From Bdellovibrionales bacterium CG12_big_fil_rev_8_21_14_0_65_38_15 (GTDB taxonomy: Bacteria; Bdellovibrionota; Bacteriovoracia; Bacteriovoracales; Bacteriovoracaceae): a stretch of 46,612 nt of DNA. The DNA lies in assembly GCA_002787775.1 (NCBI GenBank), contig PCUW01000032.1:1-46612 (forward strand), given 5' to 3'. Both the position numbers and the translations under genes were made by a program. The notes beneath the pieces are model-generated. The model did not search any database and was not told where the DNA came from. It saw nothing but the letters and a program-made list of their open reading frames with translations. Numbering within the stretch: position 1 is the first letter of the stretch; every line of letters starts with the position of its first letter. Shown here piece by piece: positions 1-9,581 of the stretch.

Positions 1-1
1 C

Positions 2-856
2 GTTGTGCTTCGTTTTGGTAAGTACGTTGAAACAACTACTCCAGGGCTTCACTTCAAGCTTCCATTTGGTATTGATGAAGCGATTAAAGTTAAAACGAAG
101 CTTGTATTGCAAGAAGAGTTTGGCTTTAGAACAACCAGCACAAGTGGCAAACGTACCAGCTACAGTAACAGCAGCTTTGATACCGAGTCCTTGATGCTTA
201 CTGGGGACTTAAACGTTGCAGACGTAGAATGGATTACTCAGTTTCAAATAGCAGAGCCACAAAAATTTCTCTTTAATACACGTGATCCAATTCAAAATAT
301 TCGCGATATCTCTGAAGCCGTTATGAGAAGAGTTGTGGGGGACAGATTGGTCACTGATGTTTTAACTGTTGGACGTACTGAAATTGCCAATGAAGCTAAA
401 CTCTTAACCCAAGAAATATTGAACAACTACGATATGGGTGTGAGAGTCATCTCAATTAAGCTTCAAGACGTAAATCCACCTGAACCAGTTAAGCCATCTT
501 TTAATGAAGTGAATGCTGCAAAACAAGAGCAAGAACAAGCCATTAACCAAGCAGAGAAAAATTATAACGATGTCATCCCAGAAGCTCGCGGACAGGCCGA
601 AAAGAAAATTGCCGAAGCAGAAGGTTATGCTGAAGCATTAATCAATCGCTCAGAAGGTGATGCGAAGAAATTTTTAGCTGTTCTAACAGAATATAAAAAA
701 TCACCAAAAATTACTCGTGAACGTATGTATATCGAAACCATGGAAAAACTTTTAAAGCGCATGGACGACATCACTCTTGTTGATTCACAAGTAAGCGGTC
801 TTCTTCCAATCTACAACAATGCTAAAGAAGTCAGTGGAGGCAAAAATGCCCAATAA
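2..856 (+). CDS. hflK: HflK, FtsH protease modulator (5'-truncated by window)
   Basis: This is the C-terminal ~284 residues of an SPFH/band-7 protein. The reading frame is already open at the window edge (VVLRFGKY, then PGLHFKLPF, the classic start of the HflK band-7 domain), so the N-terminal membrane anchor lies upstream. An Ala/Glu-rich helical stretch (roughly residues 175-220, with GQAEKKIAEAEGYAEA) is followed by the family C-terminal signature ITRERMYIETMEKLL. In known bacteria HflK pairs with HflC on the periplasmic face of the inner membrane and holds the FtsH protease. The gene overlaps hflC by 11 bases, which supports translational coupling of an hflKC pair. Confidence 0.93.
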   Translation, partial: VVLRFGKYVETTTPGLHFKLPFGIDEAIKVKTKLVLQEEFGFRTTSTSGKRTSYSNSSFDTESLMLTGDLNVADVEWITQFQIAEPQKFLFNTRDPIQNIRDISEAVMRRVVGDRLVTDVLTVGRTEIANEAKLLTQEILNNYDMGVRVISIKLQDVNPPEPVKPSFNEVNAAKQEQEQAINQAEKNYNDVIPEARGQAEKKIAEAEGYAEALINRSEGDAKKFLAVLTEYKKSPKITRERMYIETMEKLLKRMDDITLVDSQVSGLLPIYNNAKEVSGGKNAQ

Positions 857-1835
857 ACTATCAGTCATTATTATTATTCTTATCGCCGCTGTGGTGACTC
901 TTTTTTCAGCGTCTTTTATTATTCCTGAGGGGAGACAGGCCGTTATCACTCAATTTGGTAAACCTGTAAGAACTGTTTCAGAAGCAGGTCTTCATTTAAA
1001 AACACCTTTTATTCAAGATGTGAGAATGATCGATCTTCGAATTCTTAGTTGGGATGGAAATCCAAATCAAATTCCAACCAAAGATAAAAAATATATTGAA
1101 GTCGATACGACAGCTCGTTGGAAAATTGCTGATCCGCTAAAGTTCATCCAAACAGTTCAAAATGAAAATGGCGCTAGAACCAGGCTTGATGCCATTCTAG
1201 ATGGTGTCACTCGTGACGTGATCTCAAGTCATAACCTGGTTGAGTCAGTAAGAAATAGTAACAATATTATTAATACAATCGAAAAAAGATCTCAGGCTTT
1301 GAAAAAAGAAAGAGAAAACAGTCAAGCTGGAGAGATCATCGCTGAGGAAGAGGTCACGGGAGAGATTGAATACGTCGATATTGGTCGTGAAAAACTAAGC
1401 CAATTAATTATTGAGCCGGCAAGAGAGGAATTGAAGTCTCTTGGAATTGAGCTTATCGATGTTCAGTTTAAACGTATCGCCTATGAAAAAAGTGTTCAGC
1501 AAAAAGTTTACTTAAGAATGATTTCCGAGCGTGAAACAATCGCCGGAAAAATCAGATCTTACGGAAAAGGTGAAAAAGCCAAAATTGAAGGTAAAACTTC
1601 AAAAGATTTAAATCGCATTCAATCAGAATCTTATCGCACTGTGCAGGCCATCCGTGGTGGAGCAGAGGCCAAGGCGCTGACGATTTATGCCGGCGCATTT
1701 AACCGCGATCCGGATTTCTATCGTTTTTCTCGTACGTTAGAAGCTTATGAAAAGTCTTTACCGGCCCAAACCAAGCTATTGCTATCGTCCAAATCAAAAT
1801 TCTGGGAAATATTGCGAAGCGGCAAACCGGATTAG
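846..1835 (+). CDS. hflC: HflC, FtsH protease modulator
   Basis: A 329-residue SPFH protein. The ATG at 846 is chosen because a GTGGAGG Shine-Dalgarno lies at 834-840 inside the end of hflK; an earlier in-frame alternative at 819 has no such site. Residues ~5-27 form the signal-anchor (IIIILIAAVVTLFSASF), followed by a band-7 domain (EGRQAVITQFGKPV, GLHLKTPF), a charged coiled-coil region, and the typical HflC end (AGAFNRDPDFYRFSRTLEAYE). It is expected to form a heteromultimer with HflK that controls FtsH. It is the last gene before a 134-base gap, so hflKC probably ends a separate transcript from secE. Confidence 0.95.
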   Translation: MPNKLSVIIIILIAAVVTLFSASFIIPEGRQAVITQFGKPVRTVSEAGLHLKTPFIQDVRMIDLRILSWDGNPNQIPTKDKKYIEVDTTARWKIADPLKFIQTVQNENGARTRLDAILDGVTRDVISSHNLVESVRNSNNIINTIEKRSQALKKERENSQAGEIIAEEEVTGEIEYVDIGREKLSQLIIEPAREELKSLGIELIDVQFKRIAYEKSVQQKVYLRMISERETIAGKIRSYGKGEKAKIEGKTSKDLNRIQSESYRTVQAIRGGAEAKALTIYAGAFNRDPDFYRFSRTLEAYEKSLPAQTKLLLSSKSKFWEILRSGKPD

Positions 1836-1860
1836 ATTTTAAAAATATACGATATTTAGC

Positions 1861-1922
1861 GCCATGCGAAATCATGGCCTAAATAATCAATTGGACAATC
1901 TCTTTCTTTTGTCGCATATAGA
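1861..1922 (+). promoter_or_regulatory. hflC-secE gap: small hairpin and weak promoter candidate
   Basis: GCCATG (1861-1866) and CATGGC (1873-1878) form a 6-bp stem with a 6-nt loop and no U-tract. Downstream, TGGACA at 1892-1897 matches five of six -35 bases. The possible -10 hexamers are poor (CATATA at 17-nt spacing, TATAGA at 19-nt spacing). A promoter for secE is expected here from gene order, but the sequence match is weak. Confidence 0.3.
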
Positions 1923-1969
1923 GAGAACTTTTATCGTCTACTTTTTGGCCTTTTTTACAAGGAATGGTA

Positions 1970-2356
1970 ATGTCCATCGTAAAAAAAGAAGATAGCAAGA
2001 AATGGATTAACTCCTTTGTTGCCATCATCAGTATTATTGCAGGCTTTTTAGCCATCCGTTTTACTCTTCAAATGAGTGAATGGTTTGATCTAGAAGCGAA
2101 AGTTAATAACTTCATTATTATCTCTCAAGGGATTGGTGTTGTTGTTGGTCTTTCTGTTTTTATTGGCATTTTTAAAAGCAAGAATACTTCTGCTCTATTG
2201 AGTGAAGTTTATGACGAGCTTGTAAAAGTTGTATGGCCTGATAAAGACACCATTTTTAAAGTCACTGTTGGTATTGTTATTAGTTTATCAATCGTCAGCG
2301 CGATTTTTGTTGGTGTGGATTATATGTTCCGTGCACTACTTGATCTCTTCTACTAA
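1970..2356 (+). CDS. secE: SecE, preprotein translocase subunit
   Basis: A 128-residue inner-membrane protein of the SecYEG channel. Start 1970 is preferred over the in-frame ATG at 1964 because AAGGA at 1959-1963 is spaced 6 nt from it. It is the three-helix, E. coli-like form: hydrophobic segments at about residues 15-33, 42-64 and 98-118. The conserved cytosolic motif sits just before the last helix (EVYDELVKVVWPDK). It lies directly upstream of nusG, the standard secE-nusG arrangement, but here it follows hflC rather than tuf and a tRNA gene. Confidence 0.95.
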   Translation: MSIVKKEDSKKWINSFVAIISIIAGFLAIRFTLQMSEWFDLEAKVNNFIIISQGIGVVVGLSVFIGIFKSKNTSALLSEVYDELVKVVWPDKDTIFKVTVGIVISLSIVSAIFVGVDYMFRALLDLFY

Positions 2357-2374
2357 TTACTCCGGGTAATATTT

Positions 2375-3025
2375 ATGACTGAAGCAGAAAATAATAATAA
2401 TGAAGTTGAAACAACAGAGGAACTAGTGGTGGAAGTCGCTGCTGCTGAACCAGTTGTTTTAAAAGAAGATGGCTTCGCTGAAGGCACAACACCAGATTTT
2501 AAATGGTATATCGCTAAAACCTTAACAGGCCAAGAAAATAAAATTTCAAAAACTCTTCGTGAAAGAATTATCAACCACAAACTAGGCGAATTCTTTTCGC
2601 AGATCCTAGTTCCAGAAGAGAGTGTAACTTCTCATGCCAATGGTAAGAAGCGCACAATAAAAAAGAAATTCTTCCCAGGCTATATCCTTCTTAAGATGGT
2701 TATGACTGATAAGACTTGGCACCTTGTAAATGCAACTGACAAAATCACTGGTTTTGTTGGCGGTACTTCTACAAGACCACAGCCAATTTCTGATGAAGAA
2801 GCTGCATACATGACTAACCAGTCTGATGAAGGTGTAAAACGTACACGTACATCAGTGAACTTTAGCGAGGGCGACCAAGTTAAAGTTATCGAAGGGCCAT
2901 TCGCATCTTTCGTTGGAACTATCGAAGCAGTAAATGAAAAAGGTAAAATTAAAGTTAACGTTTCTATTTTCGGGAGACCAACCCCGGTAGAGCTCGACTA
3001 TTCACAGGTCGAAAAAGTTAGTTAG
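2375..3025 (+). CDS. nusG: NusG, transcription elongation/antitermination factor
   Basis: A 216-residue protein. Residues ~43-150 are the NGN domain ([15 protein letters not shown] at the start, [10 protein letters not shown] inside), which binds the beta' clamp helices. Residues ~163-216 are the KOW domain ([17 protein letters not shown]), which contacts Rho or S10. The first ~42 residues are an extra tail with 12 acidic residues and only one basic residue, absent from the ~181-residue E. coli protein. No good Shine-Dalgarno precedes ATG 2375, and translation may be coupled to secE, which ends 18 bases upstream. It is the first of the transcription and ribosome genes of the rif region. Confidence 0.96.
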   Translation: MTEAENNNNEVETTEELVVEVAAAEPVVLKEDGFAEGTTPDFKWYIAKTLTGQENKISKTLRERIINHKLGEFFSQILVPEESVTSHANGKKRTIKKKFFPGYILLKMVMTDKTWHLVNATDKITGFVGGTSTRPQPISDEEAAYMTNQSDEGVKRTRTSVNFSEGDQVKVIEGPFASFVGTIEAVNEKGKIKVNVSIFGRPTPVELDYSQVEKVS

Positions 3026-3057
3026 TTGGGAGATCGCTAGGATCGCAAGGAGTATTT

Positions 3058-3486
3058 ATGGCGAAAAAAGTAACAGGTTTCATCAAGCTTCAAATTGATG
3101 CTGGTAAAGCCAACCCGTCACCACCAATTGGTCCAGCTTTGGGTCAACGTGGTGTGAACATCATGGAATTCTGTAAAGCTTTCAATGCAAAGACTCAGAA
3201 ATCTGCAGGTATGATTCTTCCAACAATCATCACTGTTTATTCTGACCGTTCATTTAGCTTTATCACTAAGACACCTCCAGCTTCATTCTTGATTAAAAAC
3301 AAGATGAAACTTAAGAGTGGCGCAAACAAGCCAGGTCACGAAGTTGCCGGAACGATCAGTGAAAAAATCGTTAAGGAAATCGTTGATACTAAAAAGGCTG
3401 ACTTAACAGCTGCTGACGAAGCTGCTGGTATGCGTACTGTTGAGGGATCAGCTCGCTCAATGGGTCTTAAATTAGATTATAAATAA
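3058..3486 (+). CDS. rplK: 50S ribosomal protein L11
   Basis: A 142-residue protein of normal length. The N-terminal motif [16 protein letters not shown] and the C-terminal RNA-binding part ([29 protein letters not shown]) are diagnostic. L11 binds 23S helices 43/44 in the GTPase-associated centre, affects EF-G action and is needed for RelA sensing. AAGGAG sits 6-7 nt before the ATG. It pairs with rplA in the usual order. Confidence 0.98.
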   Translation: MAKKVTGFIKLQIDAGKANPSPPIGPALGQRGVNIMEFCKAFNAKTQKSAGMILPTIITVYSDRSFSFITKTPPASFLIKNKMKLKSGANKPGHEVAGTISEKIVKEIVDTKKADLTAADEAAGMRTVEGSARSMGLKLDYK

Positions 3487-3535
3487 ATAACTAACGGGAG
3501 ACCTAATAAGTCGCTTGAACCGAGAGAGAGAAATT

Positions 3536-4240
3536 ATGAGAAAACCATCTAAAAAATACACTGCGGCCTTGGCCAAAGTAGAAACTGAAAAAGCATACGC
3601 GATTGATGAAGCAATTAAGACTGTTAAAGAAGTAGCATTTGCTAACTTCGATGAAACAGTTGACCTTGCTTTTCGTCTTGGCGTTGACCCACGTCACGCT
3701 GATCAAATGATCCGTGGTGCTCTTGCTATGCCTGCTGGTACTGGTAAAACAGTTCGCGTTTGTGTGATCACTTCTGGTGAGAATATTAAAGCTGCTGAAA
3801 CTGCTGGTGCTGACTTTGTTGGTGGCGATGATATCGTTGCTAAAATTGCTGGTGGCTGGCTTGAATTTGACCGTGTTATTGCATCTCCAGATATGATGTC
3901 AAAACTTGGTCGTATCGCTAGAGTTCTTGGACCTCGTGGTCTAATGCCTAACCCAAAGCTTGGAACAGTAACTCCAGATGTTGCAAAAGCAGTTGCTGAG
4001 CAAAAAGCTGGTAAAGTTGAATATCGTACCGACAAAACAGGTATCGTTCACGTTCCAATCGGCAAAAAGTCTTTCACTGAAGCTCAACTTCGCCAAAACT
4101 TAAACGCGATTTTGAATGCAATTGTAAAAGCTAAGCCATCAAGCGCTAAAGGGACTTACTTAAAGTCACTTACCATCTCAACAACTATGGGACCTGGTGT
4201 AAGCATTGATACTTTGGAAGCGGTAAGTTTAGCTAATTAA
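3536..4240 (+). CDS. rplA: 50S ribosomal protein L1
   Basis: A 234-residue protein. The ATG at 3536, preceded by a GAGAGAGAG purine run, gives the family's usual length; an in-frame TTG at 3515 would add seven residues and looks spurious. Conserved segments include DLAFRLGVDPRHADQMIRG, RVLGPRGLMPNPKLGTVT and GKVEYRTDKTGIVH. L1 forms the mobile stalk that moves E-site tRNA. In E. coli it also represses translation of its own operon by binding mRNA near rplK. Confidence 0.98.
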   Translation: MRKPSKKYTAALAKVETEKAYAIDEAIKTVKEVAFANFDETVDLAFRLGVDPRHADQMIRGALAMPAGTGKTVRVCVITSGENIKAAETAGADFVGGDDIVAKIAGGWLEFDRVIASPDMMSKLGRIARVLGPRGLMPNPKLGTVTPDVAKAVAEQKAGKVEYRTDKTGIVHVPIGKKSFTEAQLRQNLNAILNAIVKAKPSSAKGTYLKSLTISTTMGPGVSIDTLEAVSLAN

Positions 4241-4293
4241 TTTAATGAATAACTGGGGTAGAAGAAGGGCGGTTTGGGGCAACTCATATAAAT

Positions 4294-4335
4294 CCTCCCT
4301 GATATCTCCCTCCGAAACAGCTGTAGGAGGTTTTA
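4294..4335 (+). promoter_or_regulatory. rplJ leader with Shine-Dalgarno-sequestering hairpin (L10-leader candidate)
   Basis: The 95-base gap before rplJ contains two copies of CCTCC, at 4294-4298 and 4309-4313. Either can pair with the GGAGG of the rplJ Shine-Dalgarno (AGGAGG, 4325-4330), which gives two mutually exclusive closed forms. In E. coli the rplJ leader binds L10(L12)4 and closes the site. The same position and logic are visible here; protein binding is an inference. Confidence 0.55.
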
Positions 4336-4851
4336 ATGCTGAGTCGATCCGACAAAGAAGCGATTGTAAATTCGCTTAAAACGGACTTCGATAATGCTAA
4401 AGCTATCTTCTTAACGAATCTTATTGGAGTCACGTCTAACGACGCTGTTGAAATCCGTAAGAACGTAAGAGATATGCAAGGCAAAATCGTAGTTACGAGA
4501 AACAACTTGTTTAAGAAAGCTGCAGAAGGCAATGGCGCTTCAGTACTTTTCGAAAACTTGAAAGGTCCACACGCAGTGGCTTTCGCTTTCGATGACGTAC
4601 CTGGTGTTGCAAAGTGCTTGAAGACTGCGGGCGCATCACATGAAGTAGTTGAGCTGAAAGGCGGCTTCTTCGATGGTAAGCAACTCTCAACCGCTGAAGT
4701 AAAGCGTTTGGCAGATCTTCCATCACGCGACGAAATGCTTGGAACATTGCTTGCGACATTTATCGCACCTGTTTCTGCACTTGCTCGTGTTATGTATGCA
4801 ATTAAAGAACAAAAAGAAGCAGGCGCTACACCAGCACCTGTTGAAGCTTAA
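4336..4851 (+). CDS. rplJ: 50S ribosomal protein L10
   Basis: A 171-residue protein, normal length. The N-terminal RNA-binding domain opens MLSRSDKEAIVNSLK and contains VTRNNLFKKAAEG, and the C-terminal helix that carries L7/L12 dimers ends the protein (APVSALARVMYAIKEQKE). It anchors the ribosomal stalk that recruits translational GTPases. A strong AGGAGG lies 5 nt from the start codon and can be masked by upstream CCTCC segments. rplL follows 37 bases later. Confidence 0.97.
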   Translation: MLSRSDKEAIVNSLKTDFDNAKAIFLTNLIGVTSNDAVEIRKNVRDMQGKIVVTRNNLFKKAAEGNGASVLFENLKGPHAVAFAFDDVPGVAKCLKTAGASHEVVELKGGFFDGKQLSTAEVKRLADLPSRDEMLGTLLATFIAPVSALARVMYAIKEQKEAGATPAPVEA

Positions 4852-4888
4852 TAACTTAAAACTAATTTAGAATTTATAGGAGTCCATA

Positions 4889-5254
4889 ATGAGTATTACT
4901 AATGAACAATTGATCGAACACATCTCTAAAATGTCAGTACTTGACGTTGCTGAACTAGTTAAAGAACTTGAAGACAAGTTCGGCGTATCAGCAGCTCCTG
5001 TTGCTGTTGCTGGTGCTGGTCCTGCTGCTGCTGCTGAAGAGCAAACTGAATTTACAGTTGTTCTAGCTGCTGCTGGTGACAAGAAAATCAACGTAATTAA
5101 AGAAGTTCGTGCAATCACTGGTCTTGGCTTGAAAGAAGCAAAAGATCTAGTTGAAGGCGCACCTAAGACTGTTAAAGAGGGTGTAGATAAAGCTGAAGCA
5201 GAAGATATCAAGAAAAAGCTTGAAGCTGCTGGTGCTAAAGTTGAGCTTAAGTAA
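4889..5254 (+). CDS. rplL: 50S ribosomal protein L7/L12
   Basis: A 121-residue acidic stalk protein. Residues ~1-33 form the dimerisation domain ([20 protein letters not shown]), residues ~35-51 an Ala/Gly/Val/Pro-rich hinge, and the rest the factor-binding C-terminal domain ([36 protein letters not shown]). Several dimers on L10 recruit EF-Tu and EF-G. The gene is followed by a hairpin and T-run before rpoB, which fits the need for excess L7/L12 over RNA polymerase. Confidence 0.98.
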   Translation: MSITNEQLIEHISKMSVLDVAELVKELEDKFGVSAAPVAVAGAGPAAAAEEQTEFTVVLAAAGDKKINVIKEVRAITGLGLKEAKDLVEGAPKTVKEGVDKAEAEDIKKKLEAAGAKVELK

Positions 5255-5295
5255 GCAATTGGCTTATTTAATAGCTTAGCAAATAGTTGAAAACG

Positions 5296-5336
5296 GGTGA
5301 GAAGGTGCCTGACACTTTCTCGCCTTTTTGTGTTTT
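5296..5336 (+). terminator. attenuator/partial terminator between rplL and rpoB
   Basis: GGTGAGAAGGTG (5296-5307) pairs with CACTTTCTCGCC (5313-5324) over 12 positions, two of them G-U, with a 5-nt loop CCTGA. TTTTT and a second T-rich stretch follow. rpoB starts about 60 bases downstream with no clear new promoter seen, so partial read-through is likely, as at the E. coli rplL-rpoB attenuator. Confidence 0.8.
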
Positions 5337-5389
5337 AAAAGAATGTAACTGAACGACCGCGCGCCTGCGCTTATGCCAGGAGATATGTG

Positions 5390-8300
5390 ATGACTGAGGT
5401 TTTTGCCCCGAACCAATGGTTTCGTAAAAACTTTTCGAAAACCCCTACTGTATTAGAGACTCCGCCTCTAATGCGCTTGCAAGTAAATTCTTACGAGGAT
5501 TTCCTGCAAAAAGATGTTCCCCCGGCGAAGCGTAAGGATACTGGCCTACAAGCCGTATTTAAATCGGTCTTCCCCATCCACGATTTCAATAAGACTGTGT
5601 CTTTGGAATTTGTTTCTTATTCATTAGAAACACCAAAGTATACTGTTAAAGAATGTCGTCAACGTGGTCTTTCTTATGAAGCCCCGTTGAAAGTTATCGT
5701 TCGCCTAGTATTTTACGACGTAAATGTTGATAAAGACGGCAACGAGCAAAGAACAGTATCTTCGATCAAAGAGCAGGAAGTTTACCTTGGTAACATCCCT
5801 CTAATGGCCGAGACTGGATCATTTGTTTATAACGGTACTGAGCGAGTAATCGTATCTCAGCTTCACCGTTCACCTGGTATTATTTTTGAACACGACAGCG
5901 GTAAAAAGCACTCTTCTGGAAAGCTCCTTTACTCTGCTCGTATTATTCCACATCGTGGTTCATGGCTTGATTTTGAATTCGATCACAAGAACGTGCTTTT
6001 TGCTCGTATCGATCGTAAACGTAAAATTCACGCTACTGTAATCTTCAAAGCGATGGGTTACTCAACTCAAGAAATTCTCGATATGTTCTATCATAAAGAG
6101 ACGATCAAACTTGATAAGAAAGGTAACCACACACGTGCCCTAGATTTCGATCTATTAATTGGTACACGTGCGATGGAAGATATTAACGATAAAGCTGGAA
6201 AGCCACTCGTTAAAAAAGGTAAGAAATTCACAAAAATCGCTACAAAGAAAATGACTGAAGCTGGCATTAAAGAATTGCCAATCACAGTTGAAGAACTTGT
6301 AGGTCAAGTTGTTGCAGAAGATCTATTTGATGCTTCAACTGGTGAAGTTCTATGTCTTGCAAACGAAGCTCTTTCAGAGTCTAAGCTTCAAGAACTAATG
6401 GAAGCTGGTATTAAAGAAGTTAAAACTCTTTATATCGATATGATCAACTTCGGTGATCAAGTTAGAAACACTCTTCTTCTTGATAAAACTGATACGAAAG
6501 ACGAAGCACTGATTAAAATCTTTGAACGTCTACGTCCAGGTGAGCCACCAACAGTTGAAACGGCTGAAAGTCTTTTCAAGAGCCTTTTCTTTGATGCTGA
6601 TAGATATGATCTGTCACGCGTCGGCCGTATGAAAATTAATTACAAATTCGGAATGAACACTCCTGTTGAGGAAACTGTTCTAACTAAAGCCGATATCGCA
6701 ATGACTGCTAAGTACCTTGTTGAACTTAACAACGGTAAAGGTAAAGTTGATGATATCGATCACCTTGGTAATCGTCGTGTACGTGCCGTTGGTGAACTTT
6801 TAGAAAACCAATTCCGCGTTGGTCTTGTTCGTATGGAACGCGCTGTAAAAGAGCGTATGGCAATTCAAGAAATTGAAACCATGATGCCTTACGATCTAGT
6901 TAACCAAAAGCCAGTAGCTGCAGCTGTTAAAGAATTTTTTGGTTCTTCTCAGCTTTCACAGTTTATGGACCAAACTAACCCTCTTTCAGAAGTGACTCAC
7001 AAGCGTCGTCTTTCTGCTCTTGGGCCTGGTGGTCTAACTCGTGAACGTGCAGGCTTTGAAGTTCGTGACGTTCACTCAACTCACTACGGACGTATGTGTC
7101 CGGTTGAAACTCCAGAAGGACCAAACATTGGTCTAATTACTTCACTCGCAACTTATGCTCGCGTTTCTGAATATGGATTTATTGAAACTCCATATCAGCT
7201 TGTAAACGAAGATCGTAAGCTTGGTGATGTTAAGTATTTCTCTGCTTTCGAAGAAGAGACAAAGGTTATTGCACAGCTTGACCTTGGTCACATCAAAGAC
7301 GGCAAAGTTGTTGGTGAGCACGTTCCTTCACGTGTTGGTGGCGATTATAAAATCGTTCCATCTTCTGAAGTTGAACTCATGGACGTTTCTCCATCACAGA
7401 TGATTTCAGTTGCAACAGCACTTATCCCATTCCTTGAACACGATGATGCCAACAGAGCACTCATGGGTTCAAACATGATGAGACAAGCGGTTCCAGTTGT
7501 TCGCACAGATGCTCCTATTGTTGGAACTGGTGCTGAATACGTTATCGCCCGTGACTCAGGTGCTATTATCAATGCACAAGCTGACGGTAGAGTTATCTTC
7601 GTTGATTCAAACAGAATTGTTATTCAACGTGATAAGTTTAAAGAAGGCGAAAGTGGCGTTGATATCTACAAACTCGTTAAGTATCAGCGTACTAACCAAA
7701 ACACTTGTAATAACCAAAAAGCTCTCGTTAAAGAAGGCGACAAGGTTCACAAGGGAATGGTTATTGCCGACGGTCCAGGAACTCACCTTGGTGACTTGGC
7801 CCTTGGTCAAAACATCCTAGTGGCATTCATGCCATGGGGTGGCTACAACTACGAAGACTCGATCTTGATCAATGAGAAAATGCTCGCTAACGACGTTTTC
7901 ACTTCTGTTCACATCGAAGCTTTCGAAGCTGAAGCTCGTGATACAAAACTTGGAAAAGAAGAAATCACTCGCGATATTCCAAACGTTTCTGAAGAAGCTC
8001 TTAAAGATCTTGATGAAGCAGGGATTATCCGTGTTGGTGCAATCATTAAACCAGGCGATATCTTGGTTGGTAAGATTACTCCAAAAGGTGAAACTCAACT
8101 TTCTCCAGAAGAAAAACTTCTTAAAGCTATCTTTGGTGACAAAGCTGGCGACGTTAAGGATACGTCTTTACGTGTTCCTTCATCTGTTCGCGGTACAGTT
8201 ATTGACGCTAAAGTTTACACTCGCGAAGGTGTTGAGCTTGATGCCCGTTCAAAAGAAATCATTGAACACGAAACAAGCCTAATCCGTCGTGATGAAAGAA

Positions 8301-9514
8301 TTGAAATTAAAGCTATTCAAACTTCTTCAATCTTAAAGATTGCTGAAATGTTGAAAGGCAATAAAACAACTGATCGCCTTGTTTCAGAAGATGGTTCAAC
8401 TGAACTTCTTCCAAAAGATGCAGAGATCAGTTCAGAAGCTCTTGCTAAAATTCCTTTCGAACTTATTGGATACATTCCTCTTAAGCCAGAATTGGAAGAA
8501 AAACTTTCTGAGTACTTCGCTGATGTTCGTAACCGTATTAACCGTGTACGTACAAAAGCTAACGAAGAAATCGCAATGCTTCACCGTGGAGACGAACTTT
8601 CTCCGGGCGTAATCAAAAAGGTTATCGTCTACGTGGCTATTAAGCGTAAGCTTCAGCCAGGTGACAAAATGGCCGGACGTCACGGAAACAAAGGTGTGAT
8701 CTCGAACGTTATTCCTCAAGAAGATATGCCATTCCTAGCTGATGGTACTCCTGTTGATATCGTTCTAAACCCACTTGGTGTTCCTTCACGTATGAACATC
8801 GGTCAGCTTTTAGAGCTTCACCTTGGTTGGGCCGGTCGTGGTCTAGGCGAGAAGATGAAAGTTCTTCTTGAGCAACGTGTTCAAATGGATGAGCTTAAAG
8901 ATTATATCTTTAAGATCTACAACACTGAAGAAGTTAAGAAGTGGCTATCAAAAGCTAGTGATAAGCGTGTACGTGAAGTTGCTGAGCAACTATCTCAAGG
9001 TGTGCGTTTCTCTACTCACGTTTTTGATGGTGCTACTGAAGCCGACATCCGTGAGATGTTAGAGCTTGCAGATCTTGATCCATCAGGAAAGACAACATTG
9101 TTTGACGGTAAAACTGGGGATGCGTTCTCGGAAGAAGTTACTGTTGGAACAATGTACATGCTTAAACTACACCACCTTGTTGACGAGAAAATTCATGCTC
9201 GTTCAACTGGACCTTACTCACTTGTGACTCAACAGCCTCTTGGCGGTAAAGCACAGTTTGGTGGTCAGCGTCTGGGTGAGATGGAAGTTTGGGCACTAGA
9301 AGCCTACGGCGCTGCTTACACTCTTCAAGAATTCTTGACGGTGAAATCAGATGACGTTATCGGCCGTACTCGTATGTATGAGTCGATTGTTAAAGGCGAA
9401 CAAGTTCTTGAACCAGGTCTTCCAGAGAGTTTCAATGTTCTAGTACGCGAGCTTCAAGCTCTGTGTCTTGATGTGAAACTTGAAGAAAACTCTGATGAAG
9501 AGAGTCTTGGATAG
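5390..9514 (+). CDS. rpoB: RNA polymerase beta subunit
   Basis: A 1374-residue protein. ATG 5390 is chosen over GTG 5387 because CCAGGAG at 5377-5383 is spaced 6 nt from it. The rifampicin pocket is intact and wild type: [17 protein letters not shown] at ~518-534 and [13 protein letters not shown] at ~536-548, with D527, H537 and S542 matching E. coli D516, H526 and S531. The C-terminal part carries [15 protein letters not shown] and the clamp-contact region [22 protein letters not shown] written here only in part as [18 protein letters not shown]. It forms one pincer of RNA polymerase and half of the active site. A 67-base gap with a strong hairpin separates it from rpoC. Confidence 0.99.
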   Translation: MTEVFAPNQWFRKNFSKTPTVLETPPLMRLQVNSYEDFLQKDVPPAKRKDTGLQAVFKSVFPIHDFNKTVSLEFVSYSLETPKYTVKECRQRGLSYEAPLKVIVRLVFYDVNVDKDGNEQRTVSSIKEQEVYLGNIPLMAETGSFVYNGTERVIVSQLHRSPGIIFEHDSGKKHSSGKLLYSARIIPHRGSWLDFEFDHKNVLFARIDRKRKIHATVIFKAMGYSTQEILDMFYHKETIKLDKKGNHTRALDFDLLIGTRAMEDINDKAGKPLVKKGKKFTKIATKKMTEAGIKELPITVEELVGQVVAEDLFDASTGEVLCLANEALSESKLQELMEAGIKEVKTLYIDMINFGDQVRNTLLLDKTDTKDEALIKIFERLRPGEPPTVETAESLFKSLFFDADRYDLSRVGRMKINYKFGMNTPVEETVLTKADIAMTAKYLVELNNGKGKVDDIDHLGNRRVRAVGELLENQFRVGLVRMERAVKERMAIQEIETMMPYDLVNQKPVAAAVKEFFGSSQLSQFMDQTNPLSEVTHKRRLSALGPGGLTRERAGFEVRDVHSTHYGRMCPVETPEGPNIGLITSLATYARVSEYGFIETPYQLVNEDRKLGDVKYFSAFEEETKVIAQLDLGHIKDGKVVGEHVPSRVGGDYKIVPSSEVELMDVSPSQMISVATALIPFLEHDDANRALMGSNMMRQAVPVVRTDAPIVGTGAEYVIARDSGAIINAQADGRVIFVDSNRIVIQRDKFKEGESGVDIYKLVKYQRTNQNTCNNQKALVKEGDKVHKGMVIADGPGTHLGDLALGQNILVAFMPWGGYNYEDSILINEKMLANDVFTSVHIEAFEAEARDTKLGKEEITRDIPNVSEEALKDLDEAGIIRVGAIIKPGDILVGKITPKGETQLSPEEKLLKAIFGDKAGDVKDTSLRVPSSVRGTVIDAKVYTREGVELDARSKEIIEHETSLIRRDERIEIKAIQTSSILKIAEMLKGNKTTDRLVSEDGSTELLPKDAEISSEALAKIPFELIGYIPLKPELEEKLSEYFADVRNRINRVRTKANEEIAMLHRGDELSPGVIKKVIVYVAIKRKLQPGDKMAGRHGNKGVISNVIPQEDMPFLADGTPVDIVLNPLGVPSRMNIGQLLELHLGWAGRGLGEKMKVLLEQRVQMDELKDYIFKIYNTEEVKKWLSKASDKRVREVAEQLSQGVRFSTHVFDGATEADIREMLELADLDPSGKTTLFDGKTGDAFSEEVTVGTMYMLKLHHLVDEKIHARSTGPYSLVTQQPLGGKAQFGGQRLGEMEVWALEAYGAAYTLQEFLTVKSDDVIGRTRMYESIVKGEQVLEPGLPESFNVLVRELQALCLDVKLEENSDEESLG

Positions 9515-9522
9515 TTTGTTTA

Positions 9523-9551
9523 GGGAAGAGGAAATCCTCTTCCCATTTTTT
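9523..9551 (+). terminator. intrinsic-terminator-like hairpin between rpoB and rpoC
   Basis: GGGAAGAGG (9523-9531) and CCTCTTCCC (9536-9544) form a perfect 9-bp stem with an AAAT tetraloop, followed by A and six Ts (9546-9551). By shape it is a canonical rho-independent terminator. rpoC starts 31 bases after the T-run, so the site must be leaky or act as a processing or pausing site. Confidence 0.75.
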
Positions 9552-9581
9552 GAATGCTGAAAACCCCGTGAGGTATTAGAT

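Noticed and set aside
1836..1969. tRNA gene before secE, as in many bacteria
   Set aside because: No cloverleaf with T-loop TTCGA-type sequence could be found; only a 6-bp hairpin is present.
5385..5392. ATG-TGA start-stop pair overlapping the rpoB start codon
   Set aside because: A minimal ORF could affect initiation, but the pair arises from the bases ATGTGATG and has no separate Shine-Dalgarno; it is more likely chance.
7497..8282. Overlapping open frames inside rpoB on both strands
   Set aside because: These are shadows of rpoB codon bias; none shows a recognisable motif or start signal.
5390..9514. Rifampicin-resistance substitution in rpoB
   Set aside because: D527, H537 and S542 and the surrounding cluster match the sensitive E. 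coli sequence.
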